Shown here one piece after another: positions 60,815 to 64,000 of a stretch of 64,000 nt of DNA. This DNA is from Deinococcus metalli (GTDB taxonomy: Bacteria > Deinococcota > Deinococci > Deinococcales > Deinococcaceae). Numbering within the stretch: position 1 is the first letter of the stretch; every line of letters starts with the position of its first letter. The notes beneath the pieces are model-generated. The model searched no databases. It worked only from the letters and a program-made list of their open reading frames with translations, and was not told the DNA's origin. The translations under genes were made by a program, and so were the position numbers. The stretch covers positions 186,001-250,000 of the forward strand of contig NZ_JACHFK010000004.1 of assembly GCF_014201805.1 (NCBI RefSeq), in the 5' to 3' direction.

Positions 60815-62434
60815 CTACTTGTTCAGGTACCAGCCGCTGGTGTTCACGAAGTTGGTCATGTTCGTCGGGTTGGGCACGAAGCCGCCCAGTTTCTCGGTCA
60901 CGGCGATCATCGAGGGGTTGCTGGTCACGGGAATGCTGGGCAGGTCCGTCATGAGTTCGGTCTGGAACTCGCGCAGGGCGGCGGTGCGCTGCGCCGGGTC
61001 GAGGGTGCTCTCGGCGCGGGCCAGGATCGCGTCGATCTTGGCGCTGGCGTAGCCCTGGCCGTTGTTCACGCCCTTGGAGCCGAAGAACACGCTGTAGGTG
61101 GGGTCGGCCGACGTGATCCAGCCGCCGTAGAACAGGTCGTAGTTGCCCTTGTAGCGCGCGTCGCGGAACGCCACGCCGGACTTGTTGTCGGGCTGGAGTT
61201 CGATGCCGGCCTGCTTGAGCGACGCGATGATGACCTGCTCGGCGTCCTCGTCGGTGGAGCGTCCGGCCTGGGCCATGATCTTGAAGCTCATGCGCTTGCC
61301 GTCCTTGACGCGGATGCCGTCGGAGCCGACCTTCCAGCCGGCGGCGTCGAGCAGCTGCTGGGCGCGCGCGAGGTTGTAGTCATACTTGGGCACGGCCGGG
61401 TTGGTGTACGAGAACACCGGCACGACCACCGTGTTGATGGGCGTGGGGTAGCCGCCCAGCGCCTTGCTGACCGCCGACTTGTTCAGCGCGTACGCGAAGG
61501 CCTTGCGGACGTTGGGGTCCTTGAACGCGTCGATGGTCTTGAGGTTGAAGTCCAGGTGCTGCCAGCTCAGGACGCTGTTCTTGACGACCTTCAGGCCGGG
61601 CACGTTGTCGAGCTGCGTGACCTGCGAGTACGGAATGCCGTACGCGAGCTGCACTTCGCCGGTCCGCAGCTGCGTGACCAGGGTGTTGCTGTCGGGGATG
61701 ATCTTGAAGACCATGCCGTCGAGGTACGGGAGCTGCACGCCCTTGCTGTCCTTGCGCCAGTAGTACGGGTTGCGCTCCAGGATCACGTACTGGCCGCGCT
61801 TGAATTCCTTGACCTTGAACGGCCCGGTACCCAGGGGCTTTTCGTTGTAGGTGTCGGTGTTCAGGTCCTTGCCGTCGAGCGTGTGCTTGGGCAGGATGCC
61901 GAAGGTGAACAGCGTGCTCATGAAATCCGGCGCCACGCGCTTGTAGTTCACGACCACGGTGGTGGCGTTGGGCGTGTCGATCGAGGCGATGTCCTCGGTG
62001 CCGTCCTTGCTCTCCGCGATGAACTTGGGGTTCTTGACCGCTTCCCACGTGAACTTCACGTCGGCGGAGGTCAGGGGCTCGCCGTCGGACCACTTCACGC
62101 CGCTCCGCAGGCGGTACGTGACGGTCATGCTCTTGCCGTCCGGCGCGATCTTGATACCGCCGTTGCGCACGGTGGGCACCTGGGTGGCGAGCACCGGCAC
62201 GTAGTTCGCCTTGGCGTCGGGCGCGACCAGACCCTCGACCACCGCGGCCTGGACGTCACCGAGGAAGCCGGTGGAGTACACGTTCAGGGTGTCGATGTCG
62301 TAGCCCAGGCCGACGGTGAGGGTGCCGCCGCGCTGCTGCGCCGCCGCCATTCCGCCCAGCAGAATGGCAGTCGCGGTGAGGGTGCGCAGGGCATTTCGGG
62401 ATGCGGAATGCGTGAAACGGATGTTCCGGGACAT
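60815..62434 (-). CDS. Peptide-type ABC transporter substrate-binding protein (operon head)
   Basis: A 539-residue exported SBP_bac_5 protein. The signal peptide ends LGGMAAAQ, followed by GGTLTVGLGYDIDTLNVYS, YRLRSGVKWSDGEPLTSADVKFTWEA and YNLARAQQLLDAAGW. ATG 62434 is chosen over the upstream frame because GGAGG precedes it. It is the first gene of the nine-gene operon, driven by the promoter at 62506-62535 and probably regulated by IclR. A 17-bp IclR-like near-palindrome lies inside its signal-peptide codons. Confidence 0.9.
   Translation of the reverse strand: MSRNIRFTHSASRNALRTLTATAILLGGMAAAQQRGGTLTVGLGYDIDTLNVYSTGFLGDVQAAVVEGLVAPDAKANYVPVLATQVPTVRNGGIKIAPDGKSMTVTYRLRSGVKWSDGEPLTSADVKFTWEAVKNPKFIAESKDGTEDIASIDTPNATTVVVNYKRVAPDFMSTLFTFGILPKHTLDGKDLNTDTYNEKPLGTGPFKVKEFKRGQYVILERNPYYWRKDSKGVQLPYLDGMVFKIIPDSNTLVTQLRTGEVQLAYGIPYSQVTQLDNVPGLKVVKNSVLSWQHLDFNLKTIDAFKDPNVRKAFAYALNKSAVSKALGGYPTPINTVVVPVFSYTNPAVPKYDYNLARAQQLLDAAGWKVGSDGIRVKDGKRMSFKIMAQAGRSTDEDAEQVIIASLKQAGIELQPDNKSGVAFRDARYKGNYDLFYGGWITSADPTYSVFFGSKGVNNGQGYASAKIDAILARAESTLDPAQRTAALREFQTELMTDLPSIPVTSNPSMIAVTEKLGGFVPNPTNMTNFVNTSGWYLNK
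62393..62409. promoter_or_regulatory. IclR operator-like site inside the binding-protein gene
   Basis: ATTTCGGGATGCGGAAT matches the site at 62552-62568 (ATTTCACGATGCGGAAT) in 15 of 17 bases. It lies in the signal-peptide codons of the binding protein, about 25-40 bp inside the gene. Such an internal site would support repression by looping or roadblock. Confidence 0.5.
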
Positions 62435-62485
62435 GATGAAACCTCCACAAAATGGGGCAGTGATCAATCTCCACAGGGCCGACGG

Positions 62486-62499
62486 GTTTCTCGTGAAAC
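62486..62499. promoter_or_regulatory. Perfect-arm palindrome just downstream of the operon promoter
   Basis: GTTTC-TCGT-GAAAC has perfect 5-bp arms and lies 6 bp downstream of the -10 box in transcript direction, at about the transcription start. It could be an operator or the base of a small 5' hairpin. Confidence 0.45.
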
Positions 62500-62505
62500 G
62501 CCTGA

Positions 62506-62535
62506 ATTGTAGGGAGCATTGCAGCACAAAGTCAA
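62506..62535 (-). promoter_or_regulatory. Sigma-A promoter of the nine-gene catabolic operon
   Basis: On the minus strand, TTGACT (62535-62530), an 18-bp spacer and TACAAT (62511-62506) form a near-consensus promoter, the best in the window. It starts transcription about 65 bp upstream of ATG 62434. Confidence 0.75.
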
Positions 62536-62551
62536 CATCCGCTCAAGGCCA

Positions 62552-62568
62552 ATTTCACGATGCGGAAT
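62552..62568. promoter_or_regulatory. IclR operator-like site 1
   Basis: ATTTCACGATGCGGAAT, a 17-bp near-palindrome just upstream of the -35 box of the leftward promoter. It matches the site at 62586 in 14 of 17 bases and is offset from it by 34 bp, roughly three helical turns. Confidence 0.6.
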
Positions 62569-62585
62569 GAGAGCAGGGCGAAGTC

Positions 62586-62602
62586 ATTCCACGATCCGGA
62601 AT
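62586..62602. promoter_or_regulatory. IclR operator-like site 2
   Basis: ATTCC-ACGATCC-GGAAT is a perfect 5-bp-arm palindrome. It overlaps the expected -35/spacer region of the rightward DUF885-type gene (a TACGCT -10-like box lies at 62609-62614). The TTCC-N-GGAA pattern fits operators of the IclR family. Confidence 0.65.
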
Positions 62603-62630
62603 TTGCGCTACGCTTGGAGCGGAGGTCACA

Positions 62631-63827
62631 ATGCCCACCCAAGACATGACGGTCCAGGATCAGGAACTCGGCCAGCGCCTCACCGCGCTCACCATCGGCA
62701 TGGATCAGCTCGAGCGCCGGCTGTCGCGCGGCCACGGCGTGCTCGACAGCGAGGGCCTGGTGCCCATCTATCTCGGCCAGGACCTGGTGCCCACGCCCAA
62801 CTACCAGGACTGGGAGGAAGTGCACAGCGAACTCGCCGCGCTGGACGACGCCACCCGCCAGCTCGGCACCGGCCCCCGGCGCGCCTTCCTGGAGGACATG
62901 CTGCGGTCCCTGCGCACCGCCGCGCGGCTGTTCGAGGGCGAGGAACTCAGCTTCAAGGAGAAGCTTGAGCAGCTCGTGGGCGTGCCGGCCGAACCGGTCA
63001 GCGACGACGTCATCCACGACCTGCAGGCGACCATCGACGCCCTGCTGGTGCAGGCCGGGTACGTGGACGGCACCCTCGCCCAGCGGGTGCAGCGCTGGGA
63101 GGCCGACGGCGCCGTCGCGGCGGGCGACCTCGGGAGCACCTTCACCGCCCTGATGCGCGAGGCCCAGGAGCGCACCGACGCGCTGATCTACCCCACCGGC
63201 GACTACACCATGGCGCTGAACGAGGTGCGCGGCGTGCCCTTCACCGCCCGCTGCAACTTCAACGCCGGCCAGATGGACCTGAATGTCGATCTGAACTTCA
63301 CCCGCTCGGCCCTCAAGCATCTGGTGTGCCACGAGGTCTTCCCCGGCCACTCCACGCAGCTGCTGTATACCCGCGACGCGGCCGAGCGCGGCGAGAGTAC
63401 CGCCGACGTGCTGCTGTGCACCGCCAACGCCGTCACCGGCTGTGTCCAGGAGGGCATCGGCGACCAGGGCGTGCACCTGATCGACTGGGTGGAGGACACC
63501 AACGACGCGATTCACATGACGCTGCGGCGCCTGCGCTCGTCGAGCGCCACCAGCGCCGCGTGGTACCAGATGGGCGCCGGCTGGAGTGAGGACCGGGTGC
63601 GCGCGTTCCTGGAGGCGTCGAGCTTCGGGCAGCGCGTGTGGATCGACGGCCGCATCCGCTTCGCCAGCTACAGCTTCCGGGGACCCTTCATCGCGTCGTA
63701 CTGGCACGGCGACGAGGCGGTGCGCACGGTGCGCGAGCGCATTCGCCCCGACCAGCGCGCGGCCTTTATCGAAACCCTGTACGGTCAGATGCACTCGCCC
63801 CGGAGCCTCATGATGTTCCAAGCGTGA
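62631..63827 (+). CDS. DUF885-type zinc peptidase family protein with intact motif
   Basis: A 398-residue protein. The conserved zinc motif reads HLVCHEVFPGHSTQLLY (HE...GH with a Gln), followed by CVQEGIGDQGVHL where the family has its EGW/EG motif. It lacks a signal peptide, so it is cytosolic. GGAGG precedes ATG 62631. Divergent from the nine-gene operon, with shared operator-like sites, and followed by the IclR gene. It is the catalytically intact counterpart of the variant DUF885 protein in the operon. Confidence 0.8.
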   Translation: MPTQDMTVQDQELGQRLTALTIGMDQLERRLSRGHGVLDSEGLVPIYLGQDLVPTPNYQDWEEVHSELAALDDATRQLGTGPRRAFLEDMLRSLRTAARLFEGEELSFKEKLEQLVGVPAEPVSDDVIHDLQATIDALLVQAGYVDGTLAQRVQRWEADGAVAAGDLGSTFTALMREAQERTDALIYPTGDYTMALNEVRGVPFTARCNFNAGQMDLNVDLNFTRSALKHLVCHEVFPGHSTQLLYTRDAAERGESTADVLLCTANAVTGCVQEGIGDQGVHLIDWVEDTNDAIHMTLRRLRSSSATSAAWYQMGAGWSEDRVRAFLEASSFGQRVWIDGRIRFASYSFRGPFIASYWHGDEAVRTVRERIRPDQRAAFIETLYGQMHSPRSLMMFQA

Positions 63828-63840
63828 GCACGAGACGACC

Positions 63841-64000
63841 ATGAGCGAAAACGTCCAGAGCATCGAGCGGGCCCTGACCCTGATCAACGCCATCGTGGAC
63901 GCGCAGCGCCCGCTGAGCATCGCCGAACTCTCGCAGGCGGCCGGGCTCGCGCCCAGCACCATCCACCGCATCGTGCAGACCCTGGCCGCCAACGGCTACA
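63841..64000 (+). CDS. IclR-family regulator (partial, cut by window end)
   Basis: The first 53 codons of an IclR regulator. SIERALTLINAIVDAQRPLSIAELSQAAGLAPSTIHRIVQTL is the classic IclR winged helix-turn-helix N-terminus. The ligand-binding domain lies beyond the window. It follows the DUF885-type gene by 13 bp. It is the best candidate to bind the repeated 17-bp sites at 62.4-62.6 kb. Confidence 0.85.
   Translation, partial: MSENVQSIERALTLINAIVDAQRPLSIAELSQAAGLAPSTIHRIVQTLAANGY

Noticed and set aside
59486..62512. Very long open plus-strand frame (about 1,000 codons) opposite the permease and binding-protein genes
   Set aside because: It mirrors the well-supported minus-strand genes, is low-complexity (His/Gln/Arg-rich) and has no domain. 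It arises from high GC content.
1..64000. CRISPR arrays, tRNA or rRNA genes
   Set aside because: I looked for regularly spaced repeats and for tRNA-like clover-leaf sequences and saw none. A dedicated covariance-model search could not be run.

Overview
The window reads as chromosomal DNA of a Deinococcus-type bacterium. It is visibly GC-rich, genes are densely packed with many 4-bp ATGA/GTGA overlaps, and several genes look leaderless (a TANNNT -10 box about 6 nt before the start codon). Protein families are typical of Deinococcus/Thermus. I see no rRNA, tRNA, CRISPR array, prophage or intact insertion sequence. The only mobile-element trace is an IS6-like transposase fragment. About six decayed genes are scattered between intact ones.

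Layout. 0-5.7 kb: an aldo/keto reductase scrap, a cupin plus frameshifted lipoprotein operon divergent from marR plus a PIG-L-like gene, an IS6 remnant, and a choice-of-anchor-I lipoprotein whose two halves are in swapped order. 5.7-13.6 kb: an exported TPR-CHAT protease gene divergent from a tightly overlapping run encoding a PrsW-like membrane protease, an anchored protein, a secreted trypsin-like protease, a CHASE2 sensor and a secreted protein. This is my main candidate for an undescribed system. 13.6-20 kb: small genes, a GntR regulator divergent from an M20 deacylase/diaminopropionate ammonia-lyase pair, a fossil sulfonate ABC transporter, and a class II photolyase. 20-32 kb: a META-domain protein, a type B carboxylesterase, a PAS/GAF histidine kinase, an FMN reductase with a MarR regulator, a metallo-beta-lactamase-fold hydrolase, a cupin, methionine aminopeptidase and a GAF-HD-GYP protein.

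32-36 kb: a cupin-XRE regulator, a 16-codon leader peptide, two peptide-type ABC permeases and their binding protein, with no ATPase. 36-39.8 kb: a small proline-rich protein, GNAT, a B3/B4 protein, an EAL fossil and a MOSC protein. 39.9-43.3 kb: a molybdate locus (HTH-PBP regulator, modA, mop, a broken molybdoenzyme-like gene, modB) without modC. 43.3-48.5 kb: a trypco2-like protein, a trehalose synthase/phosphatase fusion, an MBL hydrolase and unknowns.

48.5-64 kb: an aldehyde/xanthine oxidase-type molybdo-flavoenzyme (three overlapping genes), then a nine-gene catabolic operon running leftwards from a strong promoter at 62.5 kb. It encodes a binding protein, two permeases, a ketopantoate-reductase-like protein, Gfo/Idh, a DUF885 protein, RraA, an SDR and an M29 aminopeptidase. 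It is divergent from a second DUF885-type gene and an IclR regulator cut by the window edge. Repeated 17-bp near-palindromes around the promoters are probable IclR operators. The molybdate locus and the molybdoenzyme share the window, which fits a molybdenum link but does not prove one.
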